Source of the DNA: Streptomyces sp.
Lineage (GTDB): Bacteria > Actinomycetota > Actinomycetes > Streptomycetales > Streptomycetaceae
Direction of reading: 5' to 3'
Assembly (NCBI RefSeq): GCF_019510245.1
Contig: NZ_JAEKKT010000129.1
Coordinates: 21,690 to 85,689 of the forward strand
DNA: 64,000 nucleotides
The position numbers and the translations under genes were made by a program. The notes beneath the pieces were generated by a model that was not told the DNA's origin, did not search any database, and was given only the letters and a program-made list of their open reading frames with translations. Below are positions 7,242 to 15,057 of the stretch, in pieces. Position 1 is the first letter of the stretch. Every line of letters begins with the position of its first letter.

Positions 7242-7964
7242 TCACCTCACGTGCGCAGGAGAGGAGTCGGCGCCCTGCCAGACGGTGCCGAGCCCGGCCT
7301 CGCGGTCGAGGGTGCGCAGGCGCTCCTCGTCGATCTCGTCGAGGCCGCCGACCAGGTGCCGGACGCCGAGTTCACGCATCAGCTCCCGCTGGAAGCCGTG
7401 TTCGAAGGTGCTGGGACGGCCGACGAAGGGCACGTCCAGCTCCTTGGCGTGACCGGCGAAGCGGGCGACGTCGTCGATGAAGACGGCCTGGTGGTAGTCG
7501 AGGCCGAAGCGGTCCCGGACGATCTCCCGGATGCCGGGGCGGAAGCCGTCGGTGCAGATGTAGTGCGGGGCGGTGAACAGGTGCTCCCAGGCACCCAGAT
7601 GACGGCGGAAATGGGTCTCGTCGAGGCCGCCGTAGCAGATGACGTCCAGGCCCAGGCCGCGCAGGCGGTGCAGGAGTTCCTCGGCGCCGTCGAGGGTGTG
7701 GACGGGGTGGTCGCGCACGTACTGCTCACGCTCGGCGAAGTAGTCGGCGATGGCCCCCCGCTCGCTCACCCCGGCGCCGGTCTCCGCCAGCAGCACCTTG
7801 GCGGCCGCGAGCCGGGACTGCGAGAAGAGCCGCTGCTCCAGTTCCCGGGTGTACGTGCCGCCGTACTTGAGGACGAGCCGGTGCAGGACGGGACTGAAGC
7901 TGTCGTTGAGCAGGACGCCGTCGATGTTGACGGCGGCGAGGCGCAGAGTGCGCAATGGTTTCAT
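7242..7964 (-). CDS. HAD-superfamily phosphatase of the butyrolactone/butenolide locus (MmfP/SrrP-like role)
   Basis: The 240-residue HAD hydrolase has motif I altered to AAVNIDGVLLND (the usual DxDG reads NIDG, so the nucleophilic first Asp appears to be Asn), motif II-like VICYGG, and motif IV QAVFIDDVARFAGHAKELD. Its ATG follows GGGAGA. Comparable phosphatases (MmfP for methylenomycin furans, SrrP for Streptomyces rochei butenolides) remove the phosphate from the AfsA-derived butenolide phosphate. It is divergent from the AfsA gene across a 393-bp shared control region containing an ARE-like site. The apparent loss of the nucleophile raises the question whether it is catalytically active; the Asn is read directly from AAC. 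Confidence 0.8.
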   Translation of the reverse strand: MKPLRTLRLAAVNIDGVLLNDSFSPVLHRLVLKYGGTYTRELEQRLFSQSRLAAAKVLLAETGAGVSERGAIADYFAEREQYVRDHPVHTLDGAEELLHRLRGLGLDVICYGGLDETHFRRHLGAWEHLFTAPHYICTDGFRPGIREIVRDRFGLDYHQAVFIDDVARFAGHAKELDVPFVGRPSTFEHGFQRELMRELGVRHLVGGLDEIDEERLRTLDREAGLGTVWQGADSSPAHVR

Positions 7965-8071
7965 CGGGTCTCCCTCTCGCGGGCCGTTCGACCATCATGC
8001 AGGGGCTGTCGGGGCGAGGTGGGGTTCATGTGCCGCGACGGGCGGGCCAACTCCCGGGATTCTGGCCGAAA

Positions 8072-8091
8072 GAAACCGTCGAAGGGGTTTC
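8072..8091. promoter_or_regulatory. ARE-like operator G in the afsA/phosphatase divergent promoter
   Basis: The perfect inverted repeat GAAACC-N8-GGTTTC contains, on the reverse strand, the core AAACCCCTTCGACGGT (8075-8090). It lies 111 bp upstream of the phosphatase start and about 270 bp upstream of the AfsA start. The rest of 7965-8357 holds no gene; an A+T-rich stretch at about 8186-8196 may be the afsA promoter. Confidence 0.6.
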
Positions 8092-8357
8092 CAGGGAGCG
8101 GTGCGGACCTCGCGTCCATCGACAACAGGCCACCGACATCCGCCAGTTAGTCCGTTTTTCGCTGTGCCTTCGGCGTGGTTGAGAGTAAAAATATTTGGCC
8201 AAACCACCACTGAACGGAGTCATGCATGGATCGAGTCGCACCGCGCTGGGTGCATCCTTTACCTGGTGGCCAACCCGAGAAAACCGTGAGGTCCGTATCT
8301 TATAGGCGTCGAACAGAGCTTCAAGCCAGCGAAGAGCTTTCCGACGGGGGGCCATCA

Positions 8358-9314
8358 GTGAGTCTGTCCGCGAGCGGGGTCGGGGTCGGGCTGCCCGTGC
8401 TGCCCCAGCTGACCACCACGGTCCCCAAGGAGTACGTCCACCGCGCCTCCCTCGCCGAGGTGTTCCTCACCGGCTGCACCGCCCAGGACGGCAGGCGGCG
8501 ATTCTCCCTCATCGGACAGTGGCCCCGCGCCCACACGTTCTTCAACAGCGCCGACGGTTCGAGTCACGACCCGCTCCAGGCCGCCGAGACCTTTCGCCAG
8601 GCCGGCATGTACGTGACGCACGCGGAACACGGCGTACCGCTCGGCCATCACTTCGTGCTGTGGTCGCTCAGTTGCCACACCCACCTGGAGCGGTTGCGGA
8701 TCGCCTCCCGCCCCACCGACTTCCAGCTCGACGTGACCTGCCCGGACCCGGCACCGCGCGGCCGGGCGTCCGCGCGCCTGATGGGCATCGGGTTCACCCT
8801 GCTCCGGGACGGTGCCCCCGTGGCCCACGGGGAGGGGCGGTACTCCATCGTCACACCGCCCGTCTACGCCCGGCTGCGTGCCAACCGGCCGGAGAGGCAG
8901 CCGGCTTCGGCAGGCCCGGCCGTCGCGGCCGGCCCGATGCCACCGGCGGCCGTCGGCCGCACCTCTCCGGCCGACGTGGTGCTGACGGCCACGGAGGCGC
9001 CGGACCGCTGGCTGCTCACCCCGGACCTGGACCACCCGATCCTGTTCGACCACGACGGCGACCACCTGCCCGGCATGGTCCTGATGGAGGGCGCCCGGCA
9101 GGCCGCCTGCGCCCGGCTGGCGCCCCGCGCCCTGATTCCGGCGAGCACGTCCACGTCGTTCAACCGCTACGTCGAACTGGACAGCCCCTGCTGGATCGAC
9201 GTCACGGAGGTGACGGCCAGGGGCGACGGCACGGCGACCGTCGACGTCGTCGGCGTACAGGACGGCGAGGTCGTCTTCACGTCCACGGTGAGCGGACCGC
9301 TCGTCCAGGCCTGA
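8358..9314 (+). CDS. afsA: AfsA/ScbA-type gamma-butyrolactone (butenolide) signal synthase
   Basis: The 318-residue protein has the two tandem AfsA hot-dog domains: the first around residues 20-170 (VPKEYVHRASLAEVFLTG near its start, TFFNSADGSSHDPLQAAETFRQAG in the middle), the second around 200-310 (DHDGDHLPGMVLMEGARQAA). AfsA enzymes join a beta-ketoacyl chain from ACP to dihydroxyacetone phosphate, the first committed step to A-factor-like signals. The GTG at 8358 has a GGGGGG site 6 bases upstream and gives the usual family length; the frame is open for 44 more codons without a site. With the receptor at 6253, the phosphatase at 7242 and two SARPs it forms a complete signalling circuit except for the reductase, of which only a stump is left. 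Confidence 0.93.
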   Translation: MSLSASGVGVGLPVLPQLTTTVPKEYVHRASLAEVFLTGCTAQDGRRRFSLIGQWPRAHTFFNSADGSSHDPLQAAETFRQAGMYVTHAEHGVPLGHHFVLWSLSCHTHLERLRIASRPTDFQLDVTCPDPAPRGRASARLMGIGFTLLRDGAPVAHGEGRYSIVTPPVYARLRANRPERQPASAGPAVAAGPMPPAAVGRTSPADVVLTATEAPDRWLLTPDLDHPILFDHDGDHLPGMVLMEGARQAACARLAPRALIPASTSTSFNRYVELDSPCWIDVTEVTARGDGTATVDVVGVQDGEVVFTSTVSGPLVQA

Positions 9315-9386
9315 CGAGGGACGCCGCTGTGGCACACCATCGCCGCCGGCCCCCTCTACGGGGACCGGCGGCGGATGTCTCACCGG

Positions 9387-10100
9387 TCAGCGACGGTGGC
9401 TGAAGCCGTGCCGGTCCTCCACGGCCGGGTGGGCGAAGCCGTGCCGCTCGTCCCCCGGACGGTGGGCGAAGCCGTGCCGCTCGTCCCCCGGACGGTGGGC
9501 GAAGCCGTGCCGCTCGTCCCCCGGACGGTCGGCGAAGCCGTGCCGCTCGTCCCCCGGACGGTCGGCGAAGCCGTGCCGCTCGTCCCCGGGACGGTCGGCG
9601 AAGGCGTGCCGCTCGTCCGCGTCGCGGCGGTGGTGCAGGCCCCAGGAGGCGGAGTCGACGTAGCGCCCGCGGTCGTTGCGCAGGGTGGCGGTGTCGGCGT
9701 CGCGGTTCCACACGGAGGAGCGGCGGTCCTGGTACAGGTCCGTCCTGGTGTCCCGGCCCTCCCCGGTGTGGACGCGGACCGTGGTGCCCCCCGCCAGCCG
9801 GTAATGGCGGAAGGTGTAGCGGTTGCCGTCGGCGTCCGACAGCGACCAGCCGCTGAGGTTCACCTCCCGGCGCGAGGTGTTGGTGACGTCCACCCACTCC
9901 CGGTTCAGGGCGCGGCCGGAGAAGACCGCGCGGCCCTGCAGGTCGTGCTGTACGGCACTGATGACGACCGCGTCGCGGTGCGGCACCGCGGGTCGGGCGA
10001 CGGTCGCCGCGGCCGGCAGGGCCGTGACGCCCACCAGGGCGGCCGCCACTGCGGCGGCGGAACCGAGACGGCGGGCGGTCGCGGAAACGGAAACGGACAC
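9387..10100 (-). CDS. Secreted lamin-tail (LTD) domain protein with C-terminal 11-residue repeats
   Basis: The 237-residue precursor has an N-terminal signal peptide (hydrophobic core AAAVAAALVGVTALPAAA) and a lamin-tail domain at about 50-150 (REWVDVTNTSRREVNLSGWSLSD, TFRHYRLAGGTTVRVHTGEG). LTD domains are beta-sandwiches found in extracellular actinobacterial proteins, often beside nucleases. The C-terminus is a low-complexity array of DERHGFADRPG units rich in His, Asp and Arg. The GTG at 10100 follows GGGGGACC and places the signal peptide at the N-terminus; the longer frame starting at 10247 would bury it. It is divergent from the secreted phosphodiesterase-like gene at 10596. The repeat tail may bind metal or cell-wall polymer, but that is speculation. 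Confidence 0.8.
   Translation of the reverse strand: MSVSVSATARRLGSAAAVAAALVGVTALPAAATVARPAVPHRDAVVISAVQHDLQGRAVFSGRALNREWVDVTNTSRREVNLSGWSLSDADGNRYTFRHYRLAGGTTVRVHTGEGRDTRTDLYQDRRSSVWNRDADTATLRNDRGRYVDSASWGLHHRRDADERHAFADRPGDERHGFADRPGDERHGFADRPGDERHGFAHRPGDERHGFAHRPGDERHGFAHPAVEDRHGFSHRR
9429..9626. repeat. 33-bp tandem repeat, six near-identical units, within the LTD gene
   Basis: Six units of exactly 33 bp encode DERHGFA[DH]RPG on the reverse strand, with a seventh degenerate unit at the gene's 3' end. Near-identity at third positions indicates recent expansion, so copy number probably varies between strains. Confidence 0.9.
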
Positions 10101-10595
10101 GTGGTCCCCCTTCGCGGGGTTCGAGCACACTCCAGCCGCGTGCCGCGTGAAACCACAGGCCGCGCCGGGTGTGTGGGGCGAGATGGCGACCGGTCGGCCG
10201 CGCAGCCACACCCTGCGCCCCCGACGCGCACAGACCGGGCGACACACGGCGCCTATTACGGATCCTTCGCTTTCCTATGACTCTCGGATGTAACGTCCAT
10301 TTATTAGTTGAATGGGCGGATTTGACACCTCTTCGCCCTATTCTGCCCCGCAGGCAGCGGCCTCGGCCGCCACCGGCCCCAGGGGTGAACAGCGCCCGGT
10401 TCACCCGAAAGTGAGTAACAGTCAGCACCCGATCGGCTCCCCGGCAGCGGGCGATCTTCCGTGCGTCACGAGGAATTTCCAAACTGGTTAGTAACAAGGG
10501 GGGGTCGGGAGAAAGCGTTTGCCGCTACGTTTTGGCGTGCCTCATTGGCATGCCCACAACCCTCAGCGCACACCCTCCCCGTAGGAGAAACCCCC
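10101..10595. promoter_or_regulatory. Divergent promoter region of the LTD and phosphodiesterase-like genes
   Basis: No gene was recognised in these 495 bp. The stretch around 10265-10340 is clearly less GC-rich than its surroundings and includes a TTGACA box near 10322, a candidate -35 element, without an obvious -10 partner at standard spacing. Confidence 0.35.
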
Positions 10596-11933
10596 ATGCG
10601 CAGACTCGTTGCCTGTCTGGCGGCCGCGGTTGCCGCTCTCGGCGGGCTCACGGCGACGGCCTCTCCGGCCGCGGCGGCCGGCTCGGGCACGTTCAGCGTG
10701 CTCACGTACAACGTCGCCGGACTTCCGGAAGGCCTGTCGAGCGCACCCACCCCGCGCGACACCAGCACCACGGAGATCGGCAAGCGCATCGCGCCGTACG
10801 ACATCGTCAACGTCCAGGAGGACTTCAACTACCACGCGTACCTGTACGCCACCGACACGCACCCCTACCGCACCGCCACCAGCGGCGGGGCGGGTATCGG
10901 CAGCGGCCTCAACACCGTCTCCGACCACGACTGGGACGAGGACGACTTCCAGCGCGTCGGCTGGAACTCCTGCCAGATCGACTCGGGCGACTGCCTCACG
11001 CCGAAGGGCTTCACCTTCATGCGCGAGCGGCTCGCCGAGGGCGTCTACGTCGACTTCTACAACCTGCACACCAACGCGGGCACGAACGACGGCGACGAGG
11101 CCTCCCGGGCTGACAACCTCAGCCAGCTCACCGACTTCATCAGCACCCACTCGGCCGGCAACGCCGTCGTGGTGATGGGTGACACCAACACCCGCTACAC
11201 CCGCTCCGCCGACACCATCGCGGAGTTCGCCGCCGCCAACGGGCTCACCGACGCCTGGGTACAGCTGATCCGCGGCGGCAGCGCGCCGGCCAAGGGCAGC
11301 GACGCGCTGGTCTGCGACCAGTCCGGGGCGACCGTCCCCAACACCTGCGAGGTCGTCGACAAGGTCCTGTACCGCGGCAGCAAGCTCGTCAGCCTCAACG
11401 CAACCTCGTACAACAACGAGCACGCCAAGTTCCTGACGAGCGACGGGCTGATGCTCTCCGACCACGACCCGATCACGGTCGGCTTCTCCTGGTCGCAGAA
11501 CGCCGCCTTCCAGTTGAGCGACCAGTTCGGCGGTCCGCACGGCGACTACTACCAGGACATCGACAAGGTGGCGGCCGGTGCCCGCGCCACCAGCATCTCG
11601 CTGCGCTCCGGCTCCCGCGTCGACCAGGTGGGCGTCGCCCTCGCCGACGGCACGACGCTGACCCACGGCGGCACCGGCGGCACCGCGTCCTCGCTGACCC
11701 TGGGCAGCAGCGAGTACGTGACGACGGCGTACCTGTGCGAGGGCAAGTACAACGACACCACCCGCATCTTCTACGCGAAGTTCACCACCAACCTGGGCCG
11801 CACCCTCGCCGGCGGTACGACGACCTCGGACTGCGTGACGCGCACCGCCCCGTCGGGCTGGCAGATCGCCGGCTTCCACGGCCGCTCCGGTGACGAGGTG
11901 GACAAGGTCGGCTTCATCTACACGAAGCGCTGA
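10596..11933 (+). CDS. Secreted endonuclease/exonuclease/phosphatase-fold hydrolase with jacalin-like C-terminal domain
   Basis: The 445-residue secreted protein begins with a signal peptide (MRRLVACLAAAVAALGGL ending ASPAAAA). Residues ~30-310 are a DNase I-like EEP domain with the expected metal and catalytic motifs: LTYNVAGLP, NVQEDF, DFYNLHTNAG, VVVMGDTNTRY and LMLSDHDPI. The C-terminal ~130 residues (QFGGPHGDYYQDIDKV, SLRSGSRVDQVGVAL, SGDEVDKVGFIYTKR) look like a jacalin-type beta-prism lectin. EEP proteins of this layout act as extracellular nucleases or sphingomyelinase-like phosphodiesterases, and the lectin part probably targets glycans. AGGAG lies 8 bases before the ATG at 10596. 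The exact substrate is unresolved. Confidence 0.87.
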   Translation: MRRLVACLAAAVAALGGLTATASPAAAAGSGTFSVLTYNVAGLPEGLSSAPTPRDTSTTEIGKRIAPYDIVNVQEDFNYHAYLYATDTHPYRTATSGGAGIGSGLNTVSDHDWDEDDFQRVGWNSCQIDSGDCLTPKGFTFMRERLAEGVYVDFYNLHTNAGTNDGDEASRADNLSQLTDFISTHSAGNAVVVMGDTNTRYTRSADTIAEFAAANGLTDAWVQLIRGGSAPAKGSDALVCDQSGATVPNTCEVVDKVLYRGSKLVSLNATSYNNEHAKFLTSDGLMLSDHDPITVGFSWSQNAAFQLSDQFGGPHGDYYQDIDKVAAGARATSISLRSGSRVDQVGVALADGTTLTHGGTGGTASSLTLGSSEYVTTAYLCEGKYNDTTRIFYAKFTTNLGRTLAGGTTTSDCVTRTAPSGWQIAGFHGRSGDEVDKVGFIYTKR

Positions 11934-12012
11934 CCGCGCCCGGCCGGCCGGCGGACCGTTCGTCACGTCCGCCGGCCGGCCGGGCGAGCGGCACATCGGC
12001 GATGATGGCCGC

Positions 12013-12495
12013 ATGGCCGCCCTGTACCTCCGCATCGACGCCACCGACCTGCCCGGCCGCTCCTGCACGGCACCCGAGGAAAGCGGTCTCTCCCGCTACG
12101 GCGACATCCACGTCGCGGTACAGCACCGCAACCGCCCCGGCGAGTTGCTCGACCCGCAGCCCGGCGACGCCGCCTCCGCGACCTGGACCCTGCCGTGCAC
12201 GGCTGCGGTCTCGGCCACCGGCGTCGACTTCACCGGGCCGTACGTCCAGGGCGGTCCCGGCGGCCGGTTCGTCTACCTGTCCTGGGGAACCGTGGACGCC
12301 GGGGGCGCCTTCACGATGTTCCGCCGGGCCAAGCTGATGCTCGGTGCCGTCCCCGGTGCGGTGGCCGAGGCGGCCGCGCGGGACGGTCTGCTGGTCGGCC
12401 GCCTCGGGCTGACCGACGCCCGGGGCATGCCGCTCTGCGCACGGGTCGTACCGCCGGCCGTCGTCTGGAGTGCCGGGAGTGGTCCGGGTCGGTAG
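12013..12495 (+). CDS. DUF5990-family conserved protein
   Basis: The 160-residue soluble protein is probably DUF5990, a family common in Streptomyces with no established function: LYLRIDATDLPGRSCT at the start, HVAVQHRNRPGELLDPQPGDA in the middle, and a GPYVQGGPGGRFVYLSWGTV core. The ATG at 12013 is chosen over an upstream in-frame start that would overlap the previous gene. It stands alone in a short gap after the EEP hydrolase with no operon partner. The following gap to 12734 shows no other gene. Confidence 0.7.
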   Translation: MAALYLRIDATDLPGRSCTAPEESGLSRYGDIHVAVQHRNRPGELLDPQPGDAASATWTLPCTAAVSATGVDFTGPYVQGGPGGRFVYLSWGTVDAGGAFTMFRRAKLMLGAVPGAVAEAAARDGLLVGRLGLTDARGMPLCARVVPPAVVWSAGSGPGR

Positions 12496-12734
12496 AGCCG
12501 GGGGCGGTAAGCGCTACCCGTTCAGCCCGCCGAACGGACCGAGGGGAACAGGCCATCCACCCGGTGGTCCGTGTGTTGAGCACCGATGGTTTTGGTTGAG
12601 CTTTGTACCACTTTCGGAGAAACCGCTTCACACAAACACTGACCGATCCCGATCGCCGGGTGTTAGAAATTGGCCACAGAACGTCGGGCTGCGCACAGCC
12701 CTGCACGCCATCCCTGTTGTGAAATGGGACGATC

Positions 12735-15041
12735 TTGTCCAAGTCCAGACCTCTGACCGGCAATTGGCGCGTCGCGAGACGCCTCCAGGCCATCCTGCTC
12801 ATCCCGGTGCTCGTGGCCCTCGGCCTCGGCGGCCTCCGGGTGAAGAACTCGATCGACACGCTGCGGGACGCCAACGACGCGGTGCACGTGGCGGAGTTGG
12901 TCCAAGCGGCGAACGCCTACGCCAGTGACGCGATCAACGAGCGCGACGTGTCGGTCATCCCACTCCTTCAGGGGAAGCGGGACGCCCCCGCCGTGGTGGC
13001 GGCCCGCAAGGTCACCGACGCCGACGCGAGGGCGTTCGACGCCGCGGTGGCCCGGGCACCGAAGACCGCCGGACTCACCCGGCGGATCGAGCTGGTGCGG
13101 GCGGGCGAGAAACAGCTGCCGGCGGTGCGGGCCGACGCGTTCACGGCCAAGTCGTCGGGGGTGCAGACGGAGGAGAGCTACCACGCCGTCCAGCACCCGC
13201 TGATGGAGCTCTCGAACGAATTGGGCTTCGGCAGCAACAACCAGGCGAGCTTCGGGCGGACCCTGTACGCCATCTCCCTGACCCAGGCGGCGGAGTCCCT
13301 GGTCCGCAGCATCGGCACGCACCTGCTGGTGGAGGATCGCGACGCGCTCGCCGAGGGCGAACTGCAGAACCAGCTCGGCTCGTTCAGCTCCTACGCCTAT
13401 CTGGAGCAGGTGGGCCTCCAGGAGTACGCGGGCGCCGGTACCGCCGGGGACATGACCCGGCTGCGGGCGGCGCTGGCGGACGCGCAGAAGAAGGGTACCC
13501 AGCAGACGGCCGAGGCCGCCCGCAAAGCCCAGGCGGCCGGGCAGGCCTTCGTCACGCCGCCGGCCCTGCCGAAGATGATCAGTGAGATCGCCGCCGGGAG
13601 GACGACCGAGCAGCTGGCCGCCGAGGGCATCACGCCCGAGTCGTTCTTCGCCGCCTCCGCGCTCGCCTTCGATGCCTACCGGGGTATCGAGGTGCATCTC
13701 ACCGACACCGCCCTCGCCGGCGCCCGCAGCGTCGCCGCCGACGCCGGACGGGACGCGATCACCAACGGCTCCGCCGCGCTCGGCGCCGTACTCGCGGCCG
13801 TTCTCCTCGCCGCCTGGGTGGCCCGCTCGATGAGCCGGGGCATGCGCAGGCTCAGCGCCTCGGCGATCCAGATCGCGGAGCAGCGGCTGCCCGCGGTGAT
13901 CACCCAGTTGTCGCAGGCCGTGCCCGGCCAGGTGGACACCGGGGTCGCGCCGATCCCGATCACCACCACCGACGAGATAGGCGAGGTCGCCCGCGCCTTC
14001 GACCACGTGCACCGGGAGGCGGTCCGGCTGGCCGCCGAGCAGGCCCTGCTGCGCGGCAACATCAACACGATCTTCACCAACCTGTCCCGCCGCAACCAGT
14101 CGCTGATCGAGCGCCAACTCGCCCTCATCACCGACCTGGAGGAGCGCGAGGCCGACCCCGAGCAGCTGGCGAACCTGTTCAAGCTCGACCACCTGGCCAC
14201 CCGGGTGCGCCGCAACGGCGAGAACCTGCTGGTGCTGGGCGGCGAGCGCCCCAGACAGCAGTGGGACCACCCGCTCCCCCTGGTCGACGTCATCCGGGCG
14301 GCGGCCTCCGAGGTGGAGCAGTACGAGCGGATCGAGCTGGCGGGCATCCCGGAGACCGAGATCCACGGCCGGGCCGTCACCGACCTGGTGCACCTGCTCG
14401 CGGAACTGCTGGAGAACGCCACGTCGTTCTCCTCACCGCGCTCGACGGTGCGGGTCACGGCGACCCGGCTGCCGGACACCCGGATCATGGTCGAGATCCA
14501 TGACCAGGGCATCGGCCTGGTGCCAGAGGACTTCGCGCAGATCAACCACAAGCTCGCGAACCCGCCGACCGCCGACGCCGATGTCTACCAGTACATGGGC
14601 CTGTTCGTGGTGGGCAGGCTCGCCGACCGGCACGGCATCCGGGTCCAGCTGCGGCCGGCCGCCGCAGAGTCCGGCACGACCTCCCTCGTCATGCTCCCGG
14701 GCACCGTCACCTGGCGCAGCGACACCGCGTCCGACGCCGACACGCTGGCGCTCGCGACCGTCCGGGCGCACGCCACGCCCGGGCTCGCGGCGCTGCTCGC
14801 GGACGGCCCGGCCGATCCGTTCGGCGCGCACGAGGCGTGGGACGACGGCATTCCGGCCCCCGGTCCCGCCGTGCCGTCCGGCGCCGCCGTGCCGTCCGGC
14901 GCTGCCGTGCCGTCCGGCGCTGCCGCCGCGGCCGAGGTCGCCACCGCGCCCGATGTCCCCGGCGCGTCGGACGCCTCCGCGCCGTCCGGTCGTCCCCGGC
15001 GCGGGTCGAAGCACGGCCGTCGCCCCGCCAAGGAGGGCTGA
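12735..15041 (+). CDS. Membrane sensor kinase with nitrate/nitrite-sensing-like extracellular domain (orphan CvnA-like)
   Basis: The 768-residue protein has a first membrane segment at about 18-38 (LQAILLIPVLVALGLGGL), a long helical extracellular region of the NIT type (about 40-335, FGRTLYAISLTQAAESLVRS), a second membrane segment near 345-365 (ALGAVLAAVLLAAWVARSM), a HAMP linker, a helical dimerisation part (LFKLDHLATRVRRNGENLL) and an ATPase domain with N-box LAELLENATSFSSP and G1 box IHDQGIGLV. The C-terminus has AVPSGA repeats and ends basic. Such kinases usually head conservons with CvnB-D partners; here none follow, so it is an orphan. It starts at TTG with only a weak GGGAC site. Confidence 0.85.
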   Translation: MSKSRPLTGNWRVARRLQAILLIPVLVALGLGGLRVKNSIDTLRDANDAVHVAELVQAANAYASDAINERDVSVIPLLQGKRDAPAVVAARKVTDADARAFDAAVARAPKTAGLTRRIELVRAGEKQLPAVRADAFTAKSSGVQTEESYHAVQHPLMELSNELGFGSNNQASFGRTLYAISLTQAAESLVRSIGTHLLVEDRDALAEGELQNQLGSFSSYAYLEQVGLQEYAGAGTAGDMTRLRAALADAQKKGTQQTAEAARKAQAAGQAFVTPPALPKMISEIAAGRTTEQLAAEGITPESFFAASALAFDAYRGIEVHLTDTALAGARSVAADAGRDAITNGSAALGAVLAAVLLAAWVARSMSRGMRRLSASAIQIAEQRLPAVITQLSQAVPGQVDTGVAPIPITTTDEIGEVARAFDHVHREAVRLAAEQALLRGNINTIFTNLSRRNQSLIERQLALITDLEEREADPEQLANLFKLDHLATRVRRNGENLLVLGGERPRQQWDHPLPLVDVIRAAASEVEQYERIELAGIPETEIHGRAVTDLVHLLAELLENATSFSSPRSTVRVTATRLPDTRIMVEIHDQGIGLVPEDFAQINHKLANPPTADADVYQYMGLFVVGRLADRHGIRVQLRPAAAESGTTSLVMLPGTVTWRSDTASDADTLALATVRAHATPGLAALLADGPADPFGAHEAWDDGIPAPGPAVPSGAAVPSGAAVPSGAAAAAEVATAPDVPGASDASAPSGRPRRGSKHGRRPAKEG

Positions 15042-15057
15042 GCCTCCGGCCCCCGGA

